DNA of 47,597 nt from an uncultured Bacteroidales bacterium (GTDB lineage: Bacteria; Bacteroidota; Bacteroidia; Bacteroidales; Paludibacteraceae): the NCBI GenBank assembly GCA_946414805.1, contig CAMKPZ010000010.1:1-47597 (forward strand), written 5' to 3'. The translations under genes were made by a program, and so were the position numbers. Of this stretch, positions 1 through 9,400 are shown piece after piece. Each line of letters opens with the position of its first letter. Positions within the stretch are counted from its first letter, which is position 1. A model generated the notes under the pieces. The model was not told where the DNA came from, did not search any database, and worked only from the letters and a program-made list of their open reading frames with translations.

Positions 1-142
1 GTCGAGCCGTGGACTTCGTAATAACTTTCGTCATTACCTCAGTTCTTGTACTACATCTTGTTATGAATAGACATTCTTTCAAAGATCACTATTTTTGCTT
101 AAGCTCTTTAGGGCGAACCCCGTTTTTGAGCGAAAGCGGATG
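1..142 (-). other. transcribed leader of an unseen leftward gene, possibly an rRNA operon
   Basis: No reading frame is credible here. A leftward promoter lies just to the right, so this stretch should be its untranslated leader. Read leftward it contains GATCTTTGAAAGAATG, which recalls the GATCTTTGA-type element I associate with the leader before 16S rRNA in Bacteroidota. No rRNA sequence is inside the window, so the rRNA assignment is an inference from context and memory. Confidence 0.35.
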
Positions 143-173
143 CAAAGGTACAACAAATTTTTGAACTGACCAA
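143..173 (-). promoter_or_regulatory. Bacteroidota-type promoter, leftward, at the left edge
   Basis: On the minus strand the -7 box is TACCTTTG (143-150) and the -33 TTG lies at 171-173, separated by exactly 20 nt. The spacer carries the A-N2-TCA extension shared by most promoters of the window. It drives whatever lies left of position 1. Confidence 0.8.
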
Positions 174-389
174 ATATTTATGCATTTTTTTTGCATTTTC
201 TTTGTAACTCGCTGATTATCAATGGTGGCATTTTTGACGATTTTTGGGCGATTAGAGCCCGCCACCCTCTTTATACCTAAAAGTTGTCATTTTCCGTTAA
301 TACGCGCGTGCGAAAATCAAATGGAACGCGCGCGAAGAAAGAAGAAAAGTGTGATTTATTTCAAGAAAGGATATTTCTGTTATTTTTAT
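174..389. other. intergenic, divergent promoter region
   Basis: This AT-rich stretch separates the leftward edge promoter from the acyl-CoA synthetase promoter. A short rightward frame beginning near 222 runs through the promoter and into the next gene in another frame, and lacks any family resemblance, so I do not call it. I see no hairpin or RNA gene. Confidence 0.5.
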
Positions 390-420
390 TTGGTTAATTC
401 AAAAAAAAGCAGTACTTTTG
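390..420 (+). promoter_or_regulatory. promoter of the acyl-CoA synthetase gene
   Basis: TTG at 390-392, 20-nt spacer, TACTTTTG at 413-420. The spacer contains A at position 4 and TCA at 7-9, then a run of A. The predicted leader before the ATG at 454 is about 27 nt. Confidence 0.85.
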
Positions 421-453
421 CAGCCGAATCGGAAATATACAACACAAAAACAT

Positions 454-2364
454 ATGAAAACAGAAAAACCGACAATTATTGATTTCGTTGAGCATTATAC
501 TCATAAGTTCAGCGAACATGTGTTTCTTCGCGAGAAGATAGGGGAGGAATGGACAGAAACAACCTTCCGCGAGACACGTGAGATAGCGCACCGTATCGGT
601 GCGGGAATGATGGCGTTGGGCTTGCAAAAAGGTGAGCGCGTAGCGCTGTTGAGTCAAGGGCGCAACCTCTGGGTGACGGGTGAGTTAGGCATCCTATATG
701 CCGGCGGCGTGAATGTGCCGCTGAGTATCAAGCTGGAAGACTCGGGCGATCTGCTCTTCCGTATCCGTCATTCGGACGCACGGTTCATCATGACCTCGGA
801 GCAGCAGTTGCCGAAGATCCGTAAGATCATGAGCGAGTGCCCGAACATGGAGAAAGTGATTGTATTCGATCCGTTAGACACCTATGAGGAGAAAGAGATC
901 AGTATCGACGAGGTGATCCGGATGGGTGATGAGTTGCTGGGCAAAGATCCTGAATCCTTCCGGAAGCGGTATGAAAGCGTCGGTCCCGATGACTACGCCA
1001 ATATCAGTTATACGAGCGGAACGACAGCCGATCCGAAAGGAATCCTGCTGACCCATCGCAACTACACCGCAAACGTAGAGCAAGGCAGTTCGGTGATCCA
1101 TTGCGACATAGACGATGTGATGCTGATCATTCTGCCGCTGGATCACTGTTTCGCACACGTGGCAGGATTCTACACGATGATGTCCTATGGCGGCAGTATT
1201 GCTACAGTTCCGGTAGGCAAGACAGCGATGGCTACGCTGCGTAACATCCCTATCTCGATCAAGGAGGTTCGTCCGCATGTGATGTTGTCCGTACCGGCGC
1301 TGGCACGTAACTTCCGCAAGAGCATCGAGACAGCGATCCATGCCAAGGGTCCGAAAGTAGAGAAGCTGTACCATTTCGCCCTGAATAACGCCATTGCCTA
1401 TAACCGCGAATACTGGAACCGCGGAGGATGGCGGAACTGGTGGAGATGGCCGTTACTCAAACTCTTCGACCGTCTGATCTTCAAGGCCGTACGGGAGAAT
1501 TTCGGCGGCAGGATGAAGTTCTTTGTAGGCGGCGGAGCATTGCTGGATATCGCGTTGCAGCGATATTTCTGCGCCGTAGGAATGCCCATGTTCCAAGGGT
1601 ATGGTTTGAGCGAAGCGACGCCGATCATCTGTTCCAACTCGCCCGACGGAGCCATCTTCGGTTCGAGCGGACGTATCGTCAGTCCGATGGAGTTGAAGAT
1701 TTGCGATGCGGAAGGTCAAATCGTGCCTGACGGCGAACGCGGCGAGATCGTGATCAAAGGCGAGAACGTGATGGCGGGTTATTGGAAGAACCCCGAGAGC
1801 ACGGCTTCCACGATCGTGGACGGATGGTTACACACCGGCGATATGGGTTACGTGACCAAAGAACATCCGGGTTATCTATGGGTAGTAGGCCGATTCAAGT
1901 CGCTGCTGATCCGTGCGGACGGAGAGAAATACAGTCCGGAAGGCTTTGAAGACTCGCTGACCGACGGCAGCATCTATGTGGATCAGTGTATCCTGCATAA
2001 TAACCAGGATCCGTACACGATCCTGCTGATGGTGCCGAACAAAGAGGCTCTGCAGGCGTGGGCCAAAGAACAAGGCAAAGATCCTGAGAGCCGCGAAGGC
2101 AAGGAGTGCATGCTGCTCAAGATCCAAAGCGAGATCGATACGTACCGTCCAGGCGGCAAGAACGAAGGAATCTTCCCCGAAGCATGGCTGCCGGCAGCAG
2201 TAGCTGTCTTAGGCGAAGCATGGACCGAGCAGAACCACCTCGTCAATTCGACGATGAAAGTGGTACGCGGCAAGGTGGAGACCTATTTCCAAGACCGCAT
2301 CGATTATGCGTACACTGCTGAAGGCAAGGAACTCATGAATGAAAAGAACCTCGCAGCGCTGTAA
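454..2364 (+). CDS. long-chain fatty-acid--CoA ligase (AMP-forming)
   Basis: This 636-residue protein belongs to the ANL adenylating superfamily and should activate a fatty acid to its acyl-CoA through an acyl-AMP intermediate in the cytoplasm. The P-loop YTSGTTADPKG begins near residue 186, the substrate/AMP motif YGLSEATP lies near 382, and the TGDMGY and GRFKSLLIRADGEKYSPE motifs follow toward the C-terminal lid. The length fits bacterial FadD-like ligases. I start at the ATG at 454, 33 nt after the -7 promoter box; the upstream in-frame TTG at 418 lies inside that box and cannot be the start. The next gene starts 40 nt downstream in the same direction and could be cotranscribed. The exact chain length of the substrate cannot be read from the sequence. 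Confidence 0.9.
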   Translation: MKTEKPTIIDFVEHYTHKFSEHVFLREKIGEEWTETTFRETREIAHRIGAGMMALGLQKGERVALLSQGRNLWVTGELGILYAGGVNVPLSIKLEDSGDLLFRIRHSDARFIMTSEQQLPKIRKIMSECPNMEKVIVFDPLDTYEEKEISIDEVIRMGDELLGKDPESFRKRYESVGPDDYANISYTSGTTADPKGILLTHRNYTANVEQGSSVIHCDIDDVMLIILPLDHCFAHVAGFYTMMSYGGSIATVPVGKTAMATLRNIPISIKEVRPHVMLSVPALARNFRKSIETAIHAKGPKVEKLYHFALNNAIAYNREYWNRGGWRNWWRWPLLKLFDRLIFKAVRENFGGRMKFFVGGGALLDIALQRYFCAVGMPMFQGYGLSEATPIICSNSPDGAIFGSSGRIVSPMELKICDAEGQIVPDGERGEIVIKGENVMAGYWKNPESTASTIVDGWLHTGDMGYVTKEHPGYLWVVGRFKSLLIRADGEKYSPEGFEDSLTDGSIYVDQCILHNNQDPYTILLMVPNKEALQAWAKEQGKDPESREGKECMLLKIQSEIDTYRPGGKNEGIFPEAWLPAAVAVLGEAWTEQNHLVNSTMKVVRGKVETYFQDRIDYAYTAEGKELMNEKNLAAL

Positions 2365-2392
2365 TGCCCTTATTTGGCATGATATTTGTAGA

Positions 2393-2427
2393 CGAAGGGA
2401 TGTGATGAACAAGATTACATCCCTTCG
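2393..2427. repeat. 11-bp perfect inverted repeat enclosing a start codon
   Basis: CGAAGGGATGT (2393-2403) is repeated inverted at 2417-2427, with a 13-nt loop that contains the ATG at 2405. It could be a weak terminator for the upstream gene, although no T-run follows, or an mRNA hairpin that presents or hides the start codon of the next gene. Confidence 0.65.
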
Positions 2428-3745
2428 ATTATTTATGATAATGGCGGCACTGTGTATGATGTGTCCGCCTATGGCTGCGCGCAAGAAACTGCAAGTGCCG
2501 GACTCGTTGCAAGTGCTTCATTTTGAAGTGAATGGTGTTCCTATTGAGATGCAGCGGGTGGAAGGCGGATCGTTTGTGATGGGTGCTACGCCGGATCAGT
2601 ACGACGCCGATATATACACCAACAAACCGGCGCATCTGGTATTCATTTCTCCTTATTATATTGCGACTACGGAGGTGACGAACCGCCTATGGCGGGCAGT
2701 GATGGCAGAACGCGAGATGCTAAACATGTCCGGTTATCCGGAGCACCCTGTATCGTTCGTCAACTGGGTTGGCGTTCAGGAGTTCATCCGGCGTCTGGAC
2801 AGCATCACAGGAATGCCATTCCGATTGCCTACCGAAGCCGAATGGGAATACGCGGCACGAGGAGGCGAGAAGAGCAAGAGTTACCGTTTTGCCGGAGGGA
2901 ACATAGCTGATTCCGTAGGGTGGCTCTACCCTACCGCCGGACAATGGACACACCCCGTAGCGCAGAAGCAACCGAACGAATTAGGGCTGTACGACATGAC
3001 AGGAAATGTAGCCGAATGGTGTCAGGACATCTATGGTCCTTACCAGATGGCGGCCGTACCGGATCCATGCGGCGCCGACACCGGTTCGTACCGGATCGTG
3101 CGAGGCGGCAGTTATGACGAAGTGAAGGCGAACTGCCATCTGTCCGTACGGCGTTGGTACACTCCTGAGACGACCGCCGGATATATCGGTTTCCGCATAG
3201 CGATGACGCTTCCGGACGACCCAATGAAAGGTGCTTTTCCGATGGATGGAAAGACTGCTGAAGAAGCGGAGTTGCCGTTAGTAGAGAAGATACGTATCAA
3301 GGGACGAAAATTATCCTTTTATTTAGTGCCGGGCGAAGAATCCTATTATATTTCCGACGAGATCAGCGCCGCACAATGGCGGAAAGTGATGAGTCTGGAA
3401 GCGCCTGATAATGAAAAGGGTATAGCTATCGGCATGAATAAAGAAGACCGTTACCGGTTTGCAGAACAATGCAGCCGTATTGCCCAGAGACCACTCCTTG
3501 TAGCCACCGTTGCGCAAACTGACAGCGCATTAGCCAAAGGCGTTATTGCCCCCTCTAAAATCACGAAGGACAAGAAGTCCGTCCAGAGCACCCAAAGGCG
3601 CAGAAAAAGAAGAGAGAAACTATCGCCATGGGCAGAGTTAGTAGGAGTAAAAATGAATGTTCCAGACGATCCTACTCTGCTGCAATTCAGGGGAGACGAC
3701 AACGAGAAACTGCCCCTTCGGCTTGTGATAAAAGCCATAAAATAA
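2405..3745 (+). CDS. exported formylglycine-generating-enzyme (SUMF1) family protein
   Basis: This 446-residue protein has a signal peptide (MNKITSLRLFMIMAALCMMC, cleavage probably after PPMAA) followed by an FGE/SUMF1 domain over about residues 45-285. Family signatures include RLPTEAEWEYAARGG, LGLYDMTGNVAEWCQD, RIVRGGSY and a closing GFRIA. True FGEs oxidise a sulfatase cysteine to formylglycine; many Bacteroidota members, such as GldK/PorK-like lipoproteins, use the fold for other roles, and no sulfatase gene is nearby. About 160 C-terminal residues are basic and unassigned. The ATG at 2405 gives the full signal peptide; another in-frame ATG at 2435 would keep a shorter one. A hairpin surrounds the start codon. 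The catalytic function is therefore uncertain. Confidence 0.8.
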   Translation: MNKITSLRLFMIMAALCMMCPPMAARKKLQVPDSLQVLHFEVNGVPIEMQRVEGGSFVMGATPDQYDADIYTNKPAHLVFISPYYIATTEVTNRLWRAVMAEREMLNMSGYPEHPVSFVNWVGVQEFIRRLDSITGMPFRLPTEAEWEYAARGGEKSKSYRFAGGNIADSVGWLYPTAGQWTHPVAQKQPNELGLYDMTGNVAEWCQDIYGPYQMAAVPDPCGADTGSYRIVRGGSYDEVKANCHLSVRRWYTPETTAGYIGFRIAMTLPDDPMKGAFPMDGKTAEEAELPLVEKIRIKGRKLSFYLVPGEESYYISDEISAAQWRKVMSLEAPDNEKGIAIGMNKEDRYRFAEQCSRIAQRPLLVATVAQTDSALAKGVIAPSKITKDKKSVQSTQRRRKRREKLSPWAELVGVKMNVPDDPTLLQFRGDDNEKLPLRLVIKAIK

Positions 3746-3764
3746 GTAACAAAGAATCACACGT

Positions 3765-4547
3765 ATGATTATCTATTTCTCCGGCACCGGAAACAGTCTC
3801 GCTATTGCGCGGCAGATAGCCGTTGCCACTAACGACCAAGTTATGCCGCTAACCGAAGCGGTGCGTATGGACCTTACATCAGAGCATCGTATAGGTCTGG
3901 TCTATCCGTCCTATGATTTCAATGCGCCGCCTGCAGTACGTAACCTTGTTCCGCGGCTCAAGATAAGCAAACAGTCGTATGTGTTCATTATCATCCCCTG
4001 CGGTGCGCAAGCGGGAAACTCTATCTGGTCTGTTCGCCGTCAGTTGCGCGAGAAAGGGATTGAGGTTTCGTACAGTCATAAGATCCGTGTGCCGGATAAT
4101 TCCGCCATCGTCTTCGGGCGTAACCCGAATGAGCAAGTATGGAAATTCACCCGTTTTGCCGACCGTCTCAAGAGCATTATCTCCGATGTGCAGGAAGAGC
4201 GCAAAGCACTGCATTTCGCGTGGTGGAGTCCGCTCTCATGGGTTATGGGCACGGAGCGAATGGAGCAATGGATGTTACGCACGTTCCGGCCGGCTGTGAA
4301 CGAAGAGAAATGTGTCGGTTGCGGCATCTGTTCCCGTGTCTGCCCGATGCGGAATATCACCCTCACCGACCGCGAGGAACCGACCGCGACTAATGCTCAG
4401 TCAGCCGCTATAGGTCCGCATTGCACCGCCTGCCTTGCATGCCTGCATGCCTGTCCGCAACAGGCCGTTGAGGTCGGCAGCAAACCTTCTGTCAAGGCGC
4501 ATCAATACCGCCATCCCGATATCCGGCTGAAAGACCTTTCGTATTGA
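3765..4547 (+). CDS. EFR1 family flavodoxin/ferredoxin fusion
   Basis: This 260-residue cytoplasmic redox protein opens with a flavodoxin fold: MIIYFSGTGNS forms the FMN phosphate loop at residues 4-11. After a middle segment it ends in two 4Fe-4S binding motifs, CVGCGICSRVCP starting at residue 183 and CTACLACLHACP starting at residue 220. This order (flavodoxin then bacterial ferredoxin) defines the EFR1 family common in anaerobes, whose electron partners are generally unknown. It starts 19 nt after the SUMF1-like gene, so the two are probably cotranscribed. It is followed by a strong hairpin terminator shared with the convergent tRNA-His. The presence of two low-potential clusters fits an anaerobic host. 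Confidence 0.88.
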   Translation: MIIYFSGTGNSLAIARQIAVATNDQVMPLTEAVRMDLTSEHRIGLVYPSYDFNAPPAVRNLVPRLKISKQSYVFIIIPCGAQAGNSIWSVRRQLREKGIEVSYSHKIRVPDNSAIVFGRNPNEQVWKFTRFADRLKSIISDVQEERKALHFAWWSPLSWVMGTERMEQWMLRTFRPAVNEEKCVGCGICSRVCPMRNITLTDREEPTATNAQSAAIGPHCTACLACLHACPQQAVEVGSKPSVKAHQYRHPDIRLKDLSY

Positions 4548-4560
4548 AAAAGACGCAACG

Positions 4561-4590
4561 AAAACAGCAACCGTAAAGGCTGCTGTTTTT
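4561..4590. terminator. bidirectional terminator between EFR1 gene and tRNA-His
   Basis: AAAACAGCA (4561-4569) pairs with TGCTGTTTT (4581-4589) around an 11-nt loop. T-rich sequence follows the stem on both strands, suiting the convergent arrangement. Confidence 0.8.
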
Positions 4591-4596
4591 GTTTCG

Positions 4597-4670
4597 GGTG
4601 GAGAGTGGGGCTCGAACCCACGACACTCGGAACCACAATCCGATGCTCTGCCAACTGAGCTATGACCACC
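4597..4670 (-). tRNA. tRNA-His (GTG)
   Basis: The minus strand folds as a tRNA with D arm GCTC/GAGC, anticodon stem TCGGA/TCCGA, loop TTGTGGT (anticodon GTG) and T arm GTGGG/CCCAC. An encoded extra 5' G (G-1, 4670) faces C73 (4597), the histidine identity pair. CCA is not encoded. The acceptor stem GTGGTCA against TCTCCAC leaves U5-U68 and C6-C67 unpaired, which is unusual. Confidence 0.9.
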
Positions 4671-4718
4671 ATGTCGCCCCGAAGGACTCCGTCTTACTTT
4701 AATTTTCGAAAGCGAGTG

Positions 4719-4749
4719 CAAAGGTACTGCTTTTTTTTGACATGAGCAA
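4719..4749 (-). promoter_or_regulatory. promoter of tRNA-His
   Basis: On the minus strand TTG (4747-4749), 20-nt spacer, TACCTTTG (4719-4726). The spacer is nearly identical to that of the tRNA-Lys promoter at 43651 (one difference in 20), including the TCATGTCA segment followed by a run of A. Confidence 0.85.
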
Positions 4750-4838
4750 ATAATTGCGGTATTTTTTTCAAAAAAAATTCAAAACGAGGCATTTTGGGCG
4801 ACAAAATATAGAAAAACGACAGTTTTTTTCTTAAAAGA

Positions 4839-4869
4839 TTGCATATATAAATTATTTTTCGTATCTTTG
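4839..4869 (+). promoter_or_regulatory. promoter of the outer-membrane protein gene
   Basis: TTG at 4839-4841, 20-nt spacer, TATCTTTG at 4862-4869. The leader to the ATG at 4995 would be about 120 nt. Confidence 0.8.
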
Positions 4870-4994
4870 CGCCGCTTTTTGTGTACGCATGCGCATACAT
4901 ATACGTACATACTTGTACACACAATAGTATGTATATTATTAGAGAAGCGGGATTAAAGAAGCGAAGCGCGATAAACGAAAAGCGCACTGATTAC

Positions 4995-6002
4995 ATGAAT
5001 AAAAAACATACATCTATGATACACAAACAATCTCTCATTGTAGCTGCCCGACGCGTTCTGCTGAGTTGCGTGTTAGTAGCGTTCACTATGTCTCTGAGTG
5101 CCCAGAGTTTCCGTAGTCGCCGCGGAGCCTTTGACGGCGGCGATGATTACCATTTCGGTTACATCAGCGGCAGCGTAGGTTATTCGATGCTTCAGACGGG
5201 TATGACGAACGTGTTACCCAAAGGCAACGTAGGCGGATCTGTCGGTCTGGGTTACGAATTCCGCAACAGCGGCTTCTGGGCCAACGTAGGTCTTCAGATG
5301 AGTTTCCATCGTTCGTCCCTGATATTGGACGAGTATGACACGTTCAATCCAAGCGTTCCGTTTGAGTCCAATCCGTTTATAGGAAATGACAGTCAGGGAA
5401 ATCTGACTGCCTTCCAGTACAAAGTGCGGCAGACGGATGAGATGCAGTGGAATTTCTTAGATGTGCCGGTGATGGCGGGCTACTATGTACGCGGATTCCA
5501 TATAGGCGGCGGTCTGAAGGTGAGTTACGCTCTCAATCCGAAGACCCGTTCTTACGGAACCTATGAGCTGAGTGCAAGCAACCAAGAGCACTACCCTATC
5601 CGCTTTGAGAACATGCCGGACAGGGGTTACAAGGAGTATGAATTCGACAACCAGACCGCCAACCGTCTGAATGTAGGCGTGAGTCTGATCGGCGAGATCG
5701 GTTATGATCTGCTTTCTTCCGTACCGACACGAAGCCGGATCTGTAACGTTCTGAAATTAAGTTTCTATTTCGAATACGGTTTGAACAACTATCTGCGTAA
5801 TCAGGATCAGCCGGACGAGCGTGTGTTCTTCCCCGAGCGTCCATATGACCCAACCCAACCGATGATCAGTTCTCTTGTCAACACGTTAGCGAAGCCGGCA
5901 CGAACCGTTCCGTTCTTCACCGGCGTGAAGCTGACTTATATGATCGGCGGCAGCCGTACGGCAAGAGTAGGATACCACCACGGATGTATGTGCTATCAGT
6001 AA
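4995..6002 (+). CDS. outer-membrane beta-barrel protein, function unknown
   Basis: This 335-residue protein has an N-terminal signal peptide (hydrophobic VLLSCVLVAFTMSLSAQ, cleavage after SAQ) and then alternating strands rich in glycine and aromatics, such as GSVGLGYEFRNSGFWANVGL and GFHIGGGLKVSYAL, typical of an 8-12 stranded outer-membrane barrel. No specific family is recognised; it lacks the PorP/SprF N-terminal signature. I chose the ATG at 4995; the frame is open back to 4881 but that would put 38 implausible residues before the signal peptide, and the ATG at 5016 is an alternative. The giant secreted repeat protein lies 435 nt downstream with no clear promoter in between, so cotranscription and a functional link (anchor or secretion accessory) are possible but unproven. 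Confidence 0.75.
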   Translation: MNKKHTSMIHKQSLIVAARRVLLSCVLVAFTMSLSAQSFRSRRGAFDGGDDYHFGYISGSVGYSMLQTGMTNVLPKGNVGGSVGLGYEFRNSGFWANVGLQMSFHRSSLILDEYDTFNPSVPFESNPFIGNDSQGNLTAFQYKVRQTDEMQWNFLDVPVMAGYYVRGFHIGGGLKVSYALNPKTRSYGTYELSASNQEHYPIRFENMPDRGYKEYEFDNQTANRLNVGVSLIGEIGYDLLSSVPTRSRICNVLKLSFYFEYGLNNYLRNQDQPDERVFFPERPYDPTQPMISSLVNTLAKPARTVPFFTGVKLTYMIGGSRTARVGYHHGCMCYQ

Positions 6003-6437
6003 GAAGTAAAAAGCACTCGAAGCAATAGACAAAAAAAACATTACCGAATACGGAACTTAAAATATTGCAACAGTAGCAATTATGAATACGTACAAAATAG
6101 AACATTTATTCGGAGGTTTGTAAAAGTCACAGGATAATATATATAAATATATATATTATAGGTATGGGTAGGATGCGAGATTGACACGGGAATAACACGG
6201 GAATAGTTCGGAAGGCCCCTTGCGCAATCCAAGAAGCACCAAAGGCCAATAGGTGAAAAAAGTAAGCCGGAAGGCGGAAGAAGCTGAAAGCAAAAAAGAA
6301 GCCGGAAGGCAAGAACCGAAAAGGCATAAGCGGAAAAGACAAATGCTGAAAGGCAAGAACAAGAAAAGCCGGAAGGCAAGAACAGGAAAAGCCGGAAGGC
6401 GGAAAGATAGAAACATACTCACTTTGTAAAGTTGAAT
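6003..6437. other. 435-nt spacer ahead of the giant gene
   Basis: There is no gene here. It holds an AT-only stretch (about 6137-6160), a doubled ACACGGGAATA (about 6184-6205) and then purine-rich degenerate repeats up to the start of the giant gene. I found no TTG / TAnnTTTG promoter. A leftward frame through it encodes only low-complexity Phe/Leu/Ser sequence and is an artefact of the purine-rich repeats. Confidence 0.55.
6266..6400. repeat. purine-rich degenerate repeat with GCCGGAAGGC core
   Basis: GCCGGAAGGC occurs at 6266, 6301, 6368 and 6391, embedded in purine-only spacers such as AAGAACAGGAAAA. The first two copies are 35 nt apart, five heptamers. On the coding strand the region is almost free of pyrimidines, so the mRNA leader would be an unstructured purine tract. 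Confidence 0.7.
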
Positions 6438-9400
6438 ATGAAAATGAAAACAAAAATAATGAAGATGCTGAGTTGCGCGCTGTTCGTACTCGCATCAGTA
6501 GTAAGTGCTCAAGGTGCCAACGGCATTATTGAGGAGAAGAACTACAAGATCTGTCCGGAAGACACGCTTGAGATCAAGCTGAACAAACGGACAATCGAGG
6601 TTAGCCGTGACACGATCATCTATGACACGATCCGTGTGACCGATCCGAGTATGGACAGTATCTACGTGTATGTAGTGAATGTCTATCCCTCGTTTGTGAA
6701 CGAACAGGAGCGGGTGCTGGAACAAGGCGGTTCGTTCGACTGGCAGGGCATGACCATCTCCAAGGCCGGCACGTATGAGAAAGTGTACAAATCGAACGAG
6801 AACGGTTGCGACAGTATCTATCGCATCAATGTCCGCGGACGAGTGGAGGTACATGTCACAGATACGCTGTGTACGGGGAGCACGAAGAAATTCGGCGGTC
6901 AGACACTGGAAAAGCCGGGTATCTACCGCGACAGTCTCCATTTCGCGACCTACGACTCGATCACGATCCTGTCGCTGATCGGTCACGAGCCGGACACGAC
7001 GATCAAGTACGCGCGTATCCCCGAAGGCACGCAAACGCTATGGAACGGCAAGACCTATTCGGAGCAGGGCGTGTATGACACGCTGCTGGTGAACCGATTC
7101 GGTTGCGACTCGCTGAGCCGTCTGATACTGACCACGTATCATGTGGACACGATCGACACCGTAGCCATCATATGCCCGAACACCACACTCTACTGGCACG
7201 GCATGACTTATGGTCAGACGGGTCATTACGAGTTCTCGGGCACCCGTGAGAACGGCGATCTTGCCTATTACCGAATGGATCTGACGGTCAAAGTGCTTCA
7301 ATTCACCGAGCGTACTTTTTCCATCTGCGACGACGAGACAGTCACTTTCAACGGCAAGACCTATGCGAACGCCGGCGAGTACGACGACTATATCACCTGC
7401 GACACGCTATGCAAGATAACGATCATCAAACACCCGACGCAGCTCCATCTGCAGACAGGTGTTATGGACGCAACGCATCCTTACTATTGGCAGTACACGC
7501 AGGACGGCGAAGAGAAGACAGACACCCTTTTGCAACCCGGAATCTACGAACACACTTCTCATAACGAAGAGACGGGCTGTAACGACATATGGCGTCTGGT
7601 TTTGACCCGAGATGTCACCCAATATCATTTCATTGAGAGTGTAACTATCTGTGAGAGTGAAGATTACGAATGGCGCGGCCGTCAAGGTCTGAACCGTCAA
7701 GGGATAGGTCAGACGACCCACTATTACGACTATCTGCGCAGCAAGTCTGATCAAGACAGTATCTATGAGCTGATACTGACTGTTCGTCCGGTACTCCGCA
7801 CGACGCGTACCATTCCGTTCTGCGAGAGTATCACTTGGGGCGGGACGACCTACACGGAGTCGCATGCGCTTATCGACACGCTCCAGAGTGTCCAATACGG
7901 CTGCGACTCGATCGTGACCACCCTCTTATCCAAAGGTATTCCGTTCCACCACCACGACACCGCCACGATTATTCCGGGCGAGACGCTTATGTGGCGCGGC
8001 AGAACGATCCGGCATGACGGTCTATACGAGGACCGTTATCTGTCCGTCTCCGGATGCGACAGTATCTACAGTCTGGGCGTAGGTCTGAAAGAGGACGCTC
8101 CGATGACCAAGACCCGCACATGGCGTGAGAACATCTGCGAAGGAAACTACTATGAGTGGAATGGCAAGAAGTATTTCAACTCCGGAATATTCGTAGATAC
8201 GATCTTCGTAGAAGGGACGCAAGAGGTTGATTCTCTGCATATTCTGATCCTGACAGTCAATCCGGTATATGCGACCCGCGAACGCATTACATTCCACAGT
8301 TTCCCGGGCACTTACCGAGGTCATGTGTTCTGGCAACCCGGCGAAGAATACACCTTCGAATACACCTCAGCCAGCGGTTGCGACAGCACGATCACCGTAG
8401 TAGCCGAGTATGAGATTTCACATTTCGAAGAGTCTGTAACCATCTGTCCGGGAGAGAGTTATATCTGGGACTGGGACGGTCTAAGTTACAATGAATCAGG
8501 TCGCTACGTGAAGACAATTACGGATGCGAACGGCGTAGACAGCGTAGAGCACATTCTGAATCTGACCGTCAGATATATCCCTGACACCTACATTAAGAAA
8601 ACCATCTGCAAGGGCGGCAGTTACACTTTCGGCGACCGCACGCTGACCGAAAGCGGCAATTACACCTACACCTTCCATGACACGGGTTGCGACTCGGTAG
8701 TCCACCTGTCGCTGAACGTACTGAACAGCGACACCAACACCTTTGTTCACCACATGGACCAGGGGCAGAGTTACGTATGGAACGGCACGACCTATTGGGA
8801 GACCGGCACCTATTTCCACTACGGCACCAACCGCTTCGGCTGCGACAGTATCAATGTACTGGAACTGACTGTAAACAAGGTAGATACCGTAGAAACGTCA
8901 CTGACAATATGTCCGGACGAGATACCGTTTGAGTGGAACACGATCGTAGCCAGCCAGAGCGGCGACTACTACAAAACCGTCAAACAGGCGAACGGCGACT
9001 ATATCTATTACCACCTGAACCTGACGGTTCGCGAGGTGGTCCAGACAGACACAACCTTCACGATGTGCGGCGACGCCAGTCTGTCCTTCAACGGCAAGAC
9101 CTACACAGAGGCAGGTCACTACAGAGACTATCTGAGTTGCGACACGTTGGTGAACATCCATATCGCCAAATACCCGCAGCAATTACACGAGACGAACGCC
9201 AGTCTGGGCGGCGATCACGGATACACCTGGACCTATTGGGAGGACGGCGAAGAGAAGACCAACACCTTCAATGCAGCCGGGACCTATGAATACGAGAGCA
9301 CGAACGCAGAGACAGGCTGTAGCGAGTTATGGCGACTGATCCTGACCAAAGACGAGACGGAATACCATTTCGTTGAGACTCAAACCATCTGCGAAGGCGA

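Noticed and set aside
222..482. Small rightward frame before the acyl-CoA synthetase
   Set aside because: It overlaps the promoter and the next gene's start in another frame and has no family resemblance.
4995..6002. PorP/SprF assignment for the outer-membrane protein
   Set aside because: The position before a giant secreted protein suggested it, but the N-terminal PorP/SprF signature is absent, so only a generic beta-barrel call is supported.
6126..6495. Leftward hydrophobic low-complexity frames before the giant gene
   Set aside because: They arise from the purine-rich repeats read on the other strand (Phe/Leu/Ser only) and run into the giant gene's signal peptide.
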